NCBI GenBank assembly: GCA_023386815.1
Contig: JAEWIZ010000015.1
Location: 1-64,000 of the forward strand
From: Bacillota bacterium
Lineage (GTDB): Bacteria; Bacillota; Clostridia; Lachnospirales; Lachnospiraceae
Reading direction: 5' to 3'
Length of the DNA stretch: 64,000 nucleotides
Positions within the stretch are counted from its first letter, which is position 1. Each line of letters opens with the position of its first letter. Under the pieces are notes generated by a model. It did no database searches and was not told the origin of the DNA. It saw only the letters and a program-made list of their open reading frames with translations. Positions 24,940 through 32,083 of this stretch are shown here, one piece after another. The translations under genes were made by a program, and so were the position numbers.

Positions 24940-26433
24940 TTAATAAGCAATCGAATTCCAACGAAGCTCATTTTTCAAGTTTCTGATGGTAGTGTCTTTG
25001 TCGATAAACACTGCTTCGATTCCCATTGCTGCAGCCCAATCACCCATCTGCTCAGAAGTTAAGTCATAAGAGAAGGCTGTATGATGCGCACCGCCTGCTA
25101 AAATCCAAGCTTCTGCGCCAGTTGCCAGATTTGGTTGTGGACGCCAGAAAGCAGTTGCTACAGGAAGTTTTGGCATCGGGATATCCTGTGGTAAGCATTC
25201 CACATCATTAATTAATAAACGGAATCGGTTACCTAGGTCAATTAAAGATGTAGCAACACCTTTGCCCGGTTTTGAGGTAAATACCAGACGTGCAGGATCT
25301 TCCCTCTTACCCATGGATAAAGGAGTAACCTTAATCCCAACAGAACCCTGAGCGATCGTAGGGCAAACCTCCAGCATGTGGGCTTGAAGGATACCTTCCT
25401 TTCCTTTTACCAGGTTGTAGGTATAATCCTCCATGAAGGAAGTTCCCTTTGCATCCTTAATTCCCTGAGTCATGAGCTTCATTAATCGAACCATAGCTGC
25501 TGTCTTCCAGTCACCTTCTCCGCCAAAGCCATAGCCTTTTTCCATCAGTCTTTGGATTGCAAGACCAGGAAGCTGCGCTAAACCTGAAAGCACTTCAAAA
25601 TTTGTTACAATTGCATGATAGTTCTTTTCTTCCAGGAATCTTTCAAAGCCAATTTCAATTCCTGCTTGTACTGCTACATGGCGTTTAAACTCGGCTGCAT
25701 CTCTGCCTTCCAGCAAGATATCGTATTTGCTGTAGTATTCCTCCACCAGATTATCAATATCACTCTTTGCTACTGCTTGAACATATTCAGCGATGTCAGT
25801 GATGTTATAGGCATCAATTTCCCAGCCAAATTTGATCTGAGCCTCCACCTTATCACCTTCTGTTACGGCAACATTTCTCATATTGTCACCTACACGCAGA
25901 ATTCTGATATGACTGCTTTCAATAATACCGATGGCAGTTCTCATCCAAGCTGCGATTCGATTCTGAACCTCTACATCATTCCAGTAGCCCACAACCACTT
26001 TACGTTCAATTCCCATGCGGCTAACCATATGACCAAATTCACGATCACCATGTGCGGACTGATTTGTATTCATGAAGTCCATATCAATCGAATCATATGG
26101 AATCTCTTCATTAAATTGTGTATGTAGATGAAGTAGCGGTTTTCTATATTCCTGTAGGCCTAAGATCCAGGACTTGGCCGGGGAAAAGGTGTGCATCCAG
26201 GTGATAACACCGGCACAGCTATCATCTCCATTAGCCTCATTGAATAACTTACGAATGGATACATTATCAATTAAAGTTGGTTTTAGGATAACCTCAAATG
26301 GTAAATTTCCAGACTTATTTAATGCCTCAACCATAATTCTGGAGTGCTCTGCCACTTCTCTTAAGCATTCATCACCATATAATGCTTGTGAACCAGTTGC
26401 GAACCAAAATTTGTATTCTTTACTCTTTAACAT
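24940..26433 (-). CDS. araA: L-arabinose isomerase
   Basis: A 497-residue L-arabinose isomerase, the length of characterised AraA proteins (about 500). It converts L-arabinose to L-ribulose in the cytoplasm with a divalent metal. KFWFATGSQALYG opens the protein, HLHTQFNEEIPY lies near residue 110, GYGFGGEGDWKTAA near 300 includes one metal-binding Glu, and FMEDYTYNL near 325 another. The start is ATG 26433 with AAAAGGAGG 8 bases upstream; an in-frame ATG at 26457 overlaps that site. It appears to be monocistronic, with its own promoter and a downstream hairpin. It pairs functionally with the FGGY kinase. Confidence 0.97.
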   Translation of the reverse strand: MLKSKEYKFWFATGSQALYGDECLREVAEHSRIMVEALNKSGNLPFEVILKPTLIDNVSIRKLFNEANGDDSCAGVITWMHTFSPAKSWILGLQEYRKPLLHLHTQFNEEIPYDSIDMDFMNTNQSAHGDREFGHMVSRMGIERKVVVGYWNDVEVQNRIAAWMRTAIGIIESSHIRILRVGDNMRNVAVTEGDKVEAQIKFGWEIDAYNITDIAEYVQAVAKSDIDNLVEEYYSKYDILLEGRDAAEFKRHVAVQAGIEIGFERFLEEKNYHAIVTNFEVLSGLAQLPGLAIQRLMEKGYGFGGEGDWKTAAMVRLMKLMTQGIKDAKGTSFMEDYTYNLVKGKEGILQAHMLEVCPTIAQGSVGIKVTPLSMGKREDPARLVFTSKPGKGVATSLIDLGNRFRLLINDVECLPQDIPMPKLPVATAFWRPQPNLATGAEAWILAGGAHHTAFSYDLTSEQMGDWAAAMGIEAVFIDKDTTIRNLKNELRWNSIAY

Positions 26434-26455
26434 TGCTACTACCTCCTTTTTATTC

Positions 26456-26484
26456 ATTGTACAATATGCTCCCAGCCCTTACAA
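26456..26484 (-). promoter_or_regulatory. Probable araA promoter
   Basis: On the minus strand TTGTAA (26484-26479) and TACAAT (26461-26456) are 17 bases apart, a good sigma-A spacing. The -10 element lies 22 bases before the araA start codon. Confidence 0.55.
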
Positions 26485-26570
26485 TTGCGCTATCCTACTG
26501 ATCTTTTAAAAAAGTTACCTATTCCTACTTACATTTTAAAACGCCCAATTAGACCTCTTTAAATAAAAAT

Positions 26571-26636
26571 GATGAATATAACTCCCTTTAAACAGATGGC
26601 GAAGATGCATCTATTTGAAAAACAGTTATATTCATC
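26571..26636 (-). terminator. Terminator of the AraC-type regulator gene
   Basis: GATGAATATAACT (26571-26583) pairs exactly with 26624-26636, with a second stem inside (CAGATG with CATCT). On the minus strand ATTTTTATTT follows. It lies 36 bases after the regulator stop codon. Confidence 0.7.
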
Positions 26637-26672
26637 AAATCTATGGTTCCTTAATCTTTGACATACCTCTTA

Positions 26673-27713
26673 TCATATTTGCTTTCGGTACTTTGAGGGA
26701 GTTGCCCCAAACCGCTGCGTAAATATCTTATAAAAATACCCTTTATTATGATAACCCACCTGATTAGCAACCTCTTCTATAGTCAGGTTCGAATTACGAA
26801 GCAGCTTATCCGCTTGGGTTAACCGAATATTCTGTACATATTCGGAATAGGTCATACCCGCCTTGTCTTTTAGTAATCGGTTATAATAATCCTCATTAAA
26901 GTGGAACTTTTTAACTAACTCCTTTATCGTTATGTCTGCATAATGCTCCTGGATATAGTTTGTTATCTCCATAAAGGCTATCCAGTTCATTTTCTTTCTT
27001 TGCTCATTGGATAATGAAAATTCATACTTAGAGCTGATGTAGTGAAGAATTCGCATCAGTAATCCCTTGCAGATATATTTTGAAGCTTCATCCTGCTGCT
27101 CCAGCTCCAATAGTAGGGACAGCAATAACTCTTCAATCTGATGATCCTCAATATTCTTTGGCTTAAAATGCAAAAACTGTTGAACATCCTTCTGCTTTAA
27201 CAGCGCCATACGAAGAAAATGAAGAATACTCTCCTCTTCAATCTTCCCGACCATAACCTCATCAAAAATTTCATTGGCTAAGCCAATAAATATGATTGTG
27301 CTGTTATTATCAAAAAGATAATCCTGATGAAGACAGTTCTTATCAATCAAGCAGATTTCACCCTTCTTAAACTGAATATCCTGTCCCGTGATTTTCTGCA
27401 TAAATTCACCTTCCACCACATAGGCCAATTCAATATAGTCATGTGTATGAAATTGCGTCCGCTCACCTGGCCTATAACTGCTCTGATAGGAAAAGGCTGA
27501 TTCATAAGGCTTAATCGTAGCAGATAGACGCCCTCCCTTACCCAGTTTCCAGCAAAGAAGAAACATACCTTCCTGATAGGATCTTGGGAACGTCTTTACC
27601 TCCACTTGGTCAAGAGAGTATTCGGGACGCATAATCCTGCGCCCTATTTTATCATTATTTATCTGGTTCTGCTGTGCTCCAGTTATCTTATTGCAATAAT
27701 CTAAGAGTTTCAT
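26673..27713 (-). CDS. AraC-family transcriptional regulator
   Basis: A 346-residue regulator with an N-terminal cupin-type sensing domain (FHTHDYIELAYVVEGEF near residue 90) and the C-terminal double helix-turn-helix: ITIKELVKKFHFNEDYYNRL, then LTIEEVANQVGYHNKGYFYK with FGATPSKYRK. The ATG follows AGGTGAT. It is upstream of araA on the same strand but separated by a terminator. The likely role is activation of the arabinose genes on binding L-arabinose or a related sugar; the assignment rests on context. Confidence 0.9.
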   Translation of the reverse strand: MKLLDYCNKITGAQQNQINNDKIGRRIMRPEYSLDQVEVKTFPRSYQEGMFLLCWKLGKGGRLSATIKPYESAFSYQSSYRPGERTQFHTHDYIELAYVVEGEFMQKITGQDIQFKKGEICLIDKNCLHQDYLFDNNSTIIFIGLANEIFDEVMVGKIEEESILHFLRMALLKQKDVQQFLHFKPKNIEDHQIEELLLSLLLELEQQDEASKYICKGLLMRILHYISSKYEFSLSNEQRKKMNWIAFMEITNYIQEHYADITIKELVKKFHFNEDYYNRLLKDKAGMTYSEYVQNIRLTQADKLLRNSNLTIEEVANQVGYHNKGYFYKIFTQRFGATPSKYRKQI

Positions 27714-27832
27714 ACTATCACCTCAATTTTACACTGAACTCTTCCATCATCTACTTTATATTCAAATTTGTTTTCTATTTTATTTTCTTTTTTCTCTATT
27801 TTAATTTCTAATCTGCTTTTCTTGTATTCAAT

Positions 27833-27848
27833 GAAACGGAACCGTTTC
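27833..27848. promoter_or_regulatory. 16-bp palindrome GAAACGG-AA-CCGTTTC
   Basis: A perfect 7-bp inverted repeat around a 2-base centre, 120 bases upstream of the AraC-type gene. It resembles LacI/GalR-type operators in length and base content but does not match the CcpA cre consensus well, lacking a central CG. It may control the regulator gene or the small membrane protein on the other side. Confidence 0.4.
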
Positions 27849-28037
27849 CTTATTTGCCCCTATCTGTTAAATTGTCATTAGCCTTATACAGTTGCTTTTT
27901 TTTATAAACTTCTATATAATTAAGACAAGTTTTACAATTAATCAAAATAGCACATTTGATAATTTGTATAAGTTTGAATTGATATGTAACAGATGCCAGC
28001 TGTTGTTTAGCGCTGTTTATTTAAGAAAGGATTCTAT

Positions 28038-28268
28038 ATGAATAAAGTGAAACGTATCTCTGCCATTGTCGGTATTGCACTAATTGCTGCCATGTATATT
28101 CTCTTTTTTGTATCTTCATTTTTTGCAACAGAGTATTCTAATGGACTGTTTTTAGCTTGCTTATTTAGTACGATTGTAATACCTATCTTCATTTGGTTTT
28201 TCCAGGTCTTTTATAAGCTGGCACATAAGAATGATGATGCAAACAGCTCTACTAACAAAGAATCATAA
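28038..28268 (+). CDS. Small two-helix membrane protein
   Basis: A 76-residue protein with a basic N-terminus (MNKVKR), two hydrophobic helices (about 9-29 and 38-60) and a polar, acidic tail (HKNDDANSSTNKES). AAGAAAGG precedes the ATG at 28038 and a strong terminator follows. I do not recognise a named family; small proteins of this layout next to rarA occur in Lachnospiraceae as hypothetical proteins. Function unknown. Confidence 0.7.
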   Translation: MNKVKRISAIVGIALIAAMYILFFVSSFFATEYSNGLFLACLFSTIVIPIFIWFFQVFYKLAHKNDDANSSTNKES

Positions 28269-28286
28269 AGGTCTTTCATTAGTTAG

Positions 28287-28315
28287 AAAGGGGACTAGCC
28301 AAGCTATTCCCCTTT
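28287..28315 (+). terminator. Terminator overlapping the 3' end of rarA
   Basis: AAAGGGGACTAGC (28287-28299) pairs with GCTATTCCCCTTT (28303-28315), with one mismatch, and is followed by TATTTTTTT on the plus strand. It ends the small membrane protein transcript. It covers the last codons of the convergent rarA gene, whose own transcript may also use the stem. Confidence 0.8.
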
Positions 28316-29623
28316 TATTTTTTTAAAATATTCCTGTATCTGTTTTTCGTAACCATTATCTGTAGGAATGTAAAATTTACGATCCTTAATTTCATCAGGT
28401 AGATATTGCTGCTCCACATAATGATTTTCATAATTATGGGCATATTTATAACCAAGCCCATGCCCAAGCTTTGCAGCTCCTTTATAATGGGAATCCATAA
28501 GATAAACCGGTATTGTCGCTGTTTTTTCATTTTGCACCACAGACATAGCTTCATCAATGGCACAAATGGCAGAATTACTCTTTGGTGCGCAAGCCACATA
28601 GGCAGCTGCTTGTGCCAGTACGATCCGTGCCTCCGGCATACCAAGACGCTCCACGGCTAAGGCTGCTGAGGTAGCCACTGCCAATGCATTTGGATCAGCA
28701 TTTGATACATCCTCTGCGGCGCAGATCATAATTCTTCTCGCGATAAATGCTACCTCTTCTCCCGCATACAGCATTCTGGCAAGATAATAGATAGCTGCGT
28801 CCGGGTCAGACCCTCGCATGCTTTTAATAAAGGCTGAGATGGTATCATAATGATTGTCTCCGTTCTTATCATATTTTAGCACACGCTTTTGGATACACTC
28901 AGAGGCTACTGGCAAGGTGATGTGGATCTTGTCATCCTCTGATCGATCTGTGGTAAGAACACCAATCTCAATAGCATTCAAAGCTGATCTTGCATCTCCG
29001 TTCGCAATGTCGGCTAGAAAATCCAGTGCATCTTCATCAATCACCGCATTATATACTCCAAGTCCTTTATCCCGATCACTAACTGCCTTAATTAATAAGG
29101 TTTTGATATCTTCCTTATCTAATGGCTTCAATTCAAAGATAATGGAGCGGGATATCAAAGCTGAGTTCACCTCAAAATAAGGATTTTCCGTCGTCGCACC
29201 AATTAAAATAATGGTTCCATCTTCCACAAAGGGTAATAGATAGTCCTGCTGCCCTTTATTAAACCGATGGATCTCATCAACAAATAATATGGTTCGCTTT
29301 CCATAACGTCCTATATTATTCTTCGCTTCCTCCACTACCGCTTCCATATCCTTTTTCCCAGCTGCAGTTGCATTGATTTGTGTAAAGATGGAGCTGGTAG
29401 TATTCGCTATCACTTTGGCAATCGTTGTTTTTCCTGTGCCTGGTGGTCCATAAAAGATGATAGAGCTTAACTTATCTGCTTTGATAGCACGATAAAGTAA
29501 TTTATCCTTACCTATGATATGCCTTTGCCCTACCACCTCTTCCAGGGTTTCCGGACGAAGCCTGGAAGCCAGCGGAGACTCTTTTTTCATCGTATTATCC
29601 CGCATATAATCAAATAAATCCAA
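28304..29623 (-). CDS. rarA: Replication-associated recombination protein A (AAA+ ATPase)
   Basis: A 439-residue AAA+ ATPase of the RarA/MgsA/WRNIP1 family, full length. Walker A is GPPGTGKTT near residue 56, Walker B and sensor region FVDEIHRFNKGQQDYLLP near 113, and the C-terminal tetramerisation part includes IYYLARMLYAGE. The N-terminal RPETLEEVVGQRHI is typical. It acts at stalled replication forks. The start is TTG 29623, with AGGAGG 8 bases upstream; no ATG fits better, and MDLFDYM is the family's usual N-terminus. Confidence 0.96.
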   Translation of the reverse strand: MDLFDYMRDNTMKKESPLASRLRPETLEEVVGQRHIIGKDKLLYRAIKADKLSSIIFYGPPGTGKTTIAKVIANTTSSIFTQINATAAGKKDMEAVVEEAKNNIGRYGKRTILFVDEIHRFNKGQQDYLLPFVEDGTIILIGATTENPYFEVNSALISRSIIFELKPLDKEDIKTLLIKAVSDRDKGLGVYNAVIDEDALDFLADIANGDARSALNAIEIGVLTTDRSEDDKIHITLPVASECIQKRVLKYDKNGDNHYDTISAFIKSMRGSDPDAAIYYLARMLYAGEEVAFIARRIMICAAEDVSNADPNALAVATSAALAVERLGMPEARIVLAQAAAYVACAPKSNSAICAIDEAMSVVQNEKTATIPVYLMDSHYKGAAKLGHGLGYKYAHNYENHYVEQQYLPDEIKDRKFYIPTDNGYEKQIQEYFKKIKGE

Positions 29624-29801
29624 CGCTGTTACCTCCTATTAATACTTAAGTAGCTCTGATGTCTTTTATACCCACTGCTTTCTCCAGCATATAGATATTT
29701 TCTAAGCGTACTCTATTGAAAATTTCTTAATAATGTGCATAATAAAATAAGTATTAAAACGATTATTTAAGCCCACCCAAAATTGGCAGATTGGAGTCAT
29801 C

Positions 29802-29984
29802 ATGAGTATTCCCAAAGACCCTTATATCCTATTAAGCTATATAAACACAAAACTACGCGACGAATATCAAAGCCTGGAGGCTTTATGTGAGAATCTGGAG
29901 ATCGATCAAAGTCGTATCAAAACCCTTCTCTCCTCCATTGATTATACCTATACCAAAGAGTTAAATCAGTTCACCGCTGTTTAA
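29802..29984 (+). CDS. DUF4250 small protein
   Basis: A 60-residue protein beginning MSIPKDPYILLSYINTKLRD, with a C-terminal DYTYTKELNQF, which I recognise as the DUF4250 family common in clostridia. It has no membrane segment. It overlaps the convergent VanZ-like gene by 4 bases. No function is known for the family; its predicted helical body could form a small nucleic-acid-binding fold. Confidence 0.82.
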   Translation: MSIPKDPYILLSYINTKLRDEYQSLEALCENLEIDQSRIKTLLSSIDYTYTKELNQFTAV

Positions 29985-30469
29985 TTCAATCTACGTTTTC
30001 TATTCCTGAGAGAATTATAGATACTCAAAAGAATAAAGAAGAATAACATCCCTGCTGCAGCTCCTGAGGTATCAATCATAACATCCCGAAACTGTCCGCT
30101 GCGTCCTGGGATAAAAGTTTGATGAAATTCATCCGTCGCTGCGTAGGTTGCTGATACCGCTATTGACAGTAAAAGTAACCTCATTCCGGTGAAACCATGG
30201 ATATAAAAATGAAAAGCTAGTGTGACTGCCAGTAAAGCATATTCGCAAAAATGTGAGCCCTTACGGACAAAGTTATTTATTGTTTCTAATACCTGATATC
30301 TTTGTTCTGTATCAAACTGTACCTGTGTCGTATTTTCATAAGCAGATAGTATATGGTCAGCAACGGTCATACTGCTTTCATTCGAACTGTCTGCAGGCTT
30401 GGATGAAAAGGCAAAGATGATGACCATTACGATAATTACCGGTATCCAAGAAACTTTTTTTAATTTCAT
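29981..30469 (-). CDS. VanZ-like membrane protein
   Basis: A 162-residue VanZ-family protein with four predicted membrane helices (about 4-22, 70-88, 92-115, 132-152). The signature between helices is present: KGSHFCEYALLA near residue 70 and ATDEFHQTFIPGRSGQFRDV near 110. Family members are linked to teicoplanin resistance in enterococci, but most homologues are of unknown function. The start is ATG 30469 with GGAGG upstream; an ATG at 30481 overlaps that site. Confidence 0.88.
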   Translation of the reverse strand: MKLKKVSWIPVIIVMVIIFAFSSKPADSSNESSMTVADHILSAYENTTQVQFDTEQRYQVLETINNFVRKGSHFCEYALLAVTLAFHFYIHGFTGMRLLLLSIAVSATYAATDEFHQTFIPGRSGQFRDVMIDTSGAAAGMLFFFILLSIYNSLRNRKRRLN

Positions 30470-30578
30470 TGGTGCCTCCATAGAAAAACTTTATGCTATT
30501 ATATTAATTTGGTTATTACTATGATACCAAAGAACCCTTGGAATAGCAACATTTCTATTCTTAGTGCATCTTTTCTTA

Positions 30579-30731
30579 TTAGGTAATTGCGAAACACTAT
30601 AGATTGTGAAATTTTTCATACAACTGATGCAAATTCCTTCGCTCCATGCTGTATACGGCTAAATTTCGCTCAGGAACATGCATCAATTGTATGAAAAATA
30701 GCAGCAGTTTTTGAGTTTCGCAATCGTCTAT
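30579..30731. repeat. 153-bp palindromic repeat element, copy 1
   Basis: The outer arms TTAGGTAATTGCGAAAC (30579-30595) and GTTTCGCAAT (30715-30724) are complementary. An inner pair of 21-bp arms (30611-30631 with 30679-30699) matches at 20 of 21 positions. The whole could form one long hairpin. It lies just upstream of yigZ. A shorter element with the same ends is at 54061-54118. Confidence 0.65.
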
Positions 30732-30762
30732 AATATTTATCATAAAAAGGAGGATTAGGACG

Positions 30763-31413
30763 ATGAAGGAAGCCTTTTTTACCATCTTTGAGGGTGGTAC
30801 TGCAGAAATTGTTATGAAGAAATCCAGATTCATTGCTACTGTGCACCCTATTTCGACAGAGTCAGAAGCCTTAGAATTTATAGAGGGATTAAAGAAAAAG
30901 TATTGGGATGCAAGTCATAATTGCTCTGCTTATGTCATAGGTACAGAAAATCCCATTATGCGTTGCTCCGATGACGGAGAACCAAGCAAAACGGCTGGCA
31001 GACCGATGCTGGACGTTTTACTTGCGCGCGAATTAACTAACCTGGTGGTTGTTGTTACCCGGTATTTTGGTGGAACCTTGCTCGGAACAGGTGGATTGGT
31101 AAAGGCTTATCAGTCTGCTGTGATAGAAGGATTAAATCAAAGTATCGTGATAACCAAACAATTAGGAATAAAGCTTCAGATAACAACTGATTACAATACC
31201 CTAGGGAAGCTTCAATATCTGGCTGCACAGGAGCAAATCACCATTTTATCCTCTGATTATAGTGACCTTGTTGTCCTCGAACTATTAGTTCCCCCAAGCA
31301 AATTAGATTACTTGTCCAAAAAGATAGCTGAGCTATCGAATGGCTCAGCTATCTTAGACACCTTAGGGCAAGTGTATTTTACCATACTAGACGGAAAAGT
31401 ACATCTTCTTTAA
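30763..31413 (+). CDS. YigZ/IMPACT family protein
   Basis: A 216-residue protein of the YigZ family. The N-terminal UPF0029 domain has SRFIATVHPI, NCSAYVIG, DDGEPSKTAGRPMLDVL and RYFGGTLLGTGGLVKAY, all hallmark blocks; the C-terminal part is the DUF1949 ferredoxin-like domain. Eukaryotic IMPACT binds ribosome-associated GCN1; the bacterial role is unsettled. AAAGGAGG lies upstream of the ATG. An 11-bp perfect inverted repeat (31323-31333 with 31343-31353) falls within the last codons. The stop codon is one base from the convergent DUF6514-like gene. Confidence 0.92.
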   Translation: MKEAFFTIFEGGTAEIVMKKSRFIATVHPISTESEALEFIEGLKKKYWDASHNCSAYVIGTENPIMRCSDDGEPSKTAGRPMLDVLLARELTNLVVVVTRYFGGTLLGTGGLVKAYQSAVIEGLNQSIVITKQLGIKLQITTDYNTLGKLQYLAAQEQITILSSDYSDLVVLELLVPPSKLDYLSKKIAELSNGSAILDTLGQVYFTILDGKVHLL

Positions 31414-31414
31414 C

Positions 31415-31705
31415 CTAAACTCCCTGTGTTACCAAATCATCCACAATTTCAACCATGGAGATTGGTGTTACCTCATGTTGGCATAGCTTTTTAATAATTG
31501 ATACAACAACATCCTTTGACGTTGATATTCCGGTGATTTCATCTGTTTCTACACTATCATCCAAACGCTTCGTAATTCTCACCCCATAAAATGGGGAATC
31601 CTGATCTGCTTCGGAAACTCTCTCGGTTAGGCTGTAGTCTAGCTTCATCACACGTGCATCCTCAAGCAATACCTCGTTGCTAAATAGTAACTGTAACTGC
31701 TTCAT
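31415..31705 (-). CDS. Small DUF6514-like protein
   Basis: A 96-residue protein (MKQLQLLFSNEVL...) with alternating strands and helices and a C-terminal HEVTPISMVEIVDDLV, which resembles the DUF6514 family of clostridial small proteins; I am not certain of the family. The start is ATG 31705, preceded by GGGGGT; the frame extends to 31786 but that part is a hydrophobic and unlikely leader. Cytoplasmic, function unknown. Confidence 0.65.
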   Translation of the reverse strand: MKQLQLLFSNEVLLEDARVMKLDYSLTERVSEADQDSPFYGVRITKRLDDSVETDEITGISTSKDVVVSIIKKLCQHEVTPISMVEIVDDLVTQGV

Positions 31706-32083
31706 GAACTTTACCCCCAAAATATTATATAACAGAAAACAACTGACGATTTTTATTATACACTGATAATTTGATTTGAAAAGCACAATTTAACGCACCA
31801 TTTTATCGGCATCGTTATATTTCGACATTACTCCACGTTTCGTGAATAAGTATCTATTAATACCGAATTCTTTATTCGATTTCATGTATAAAATTGGTAA
31901 CTTTTCCTCATAAATGGAATTAAGATTTCAAATTTTTTCAACCAAATAGGGGAAAAATATACTAAGATACATCAAATATTTGTATGATTCCTAGGAACAA
32001 ATATAATTTTTCTTTATTTCATGCACAGAATGAGGTATAATGAGCATCAGGCGAGTACATGTACTATTGCATTGGAGGTTATT

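Noticed and set aside
25615..26127. 170-codon plus-strand open frame inside araA
   Set aside because: Antisense shadow of a highly conserved enzyme; no ribosome site and no recognisable motif.
31323..31353. Terminator inside yigZ
   Set aside because: A perfect 11-bp inverted repeat but within coding sequence and without a T run; it may stabilise the mRNA end, yet there is no evidence.
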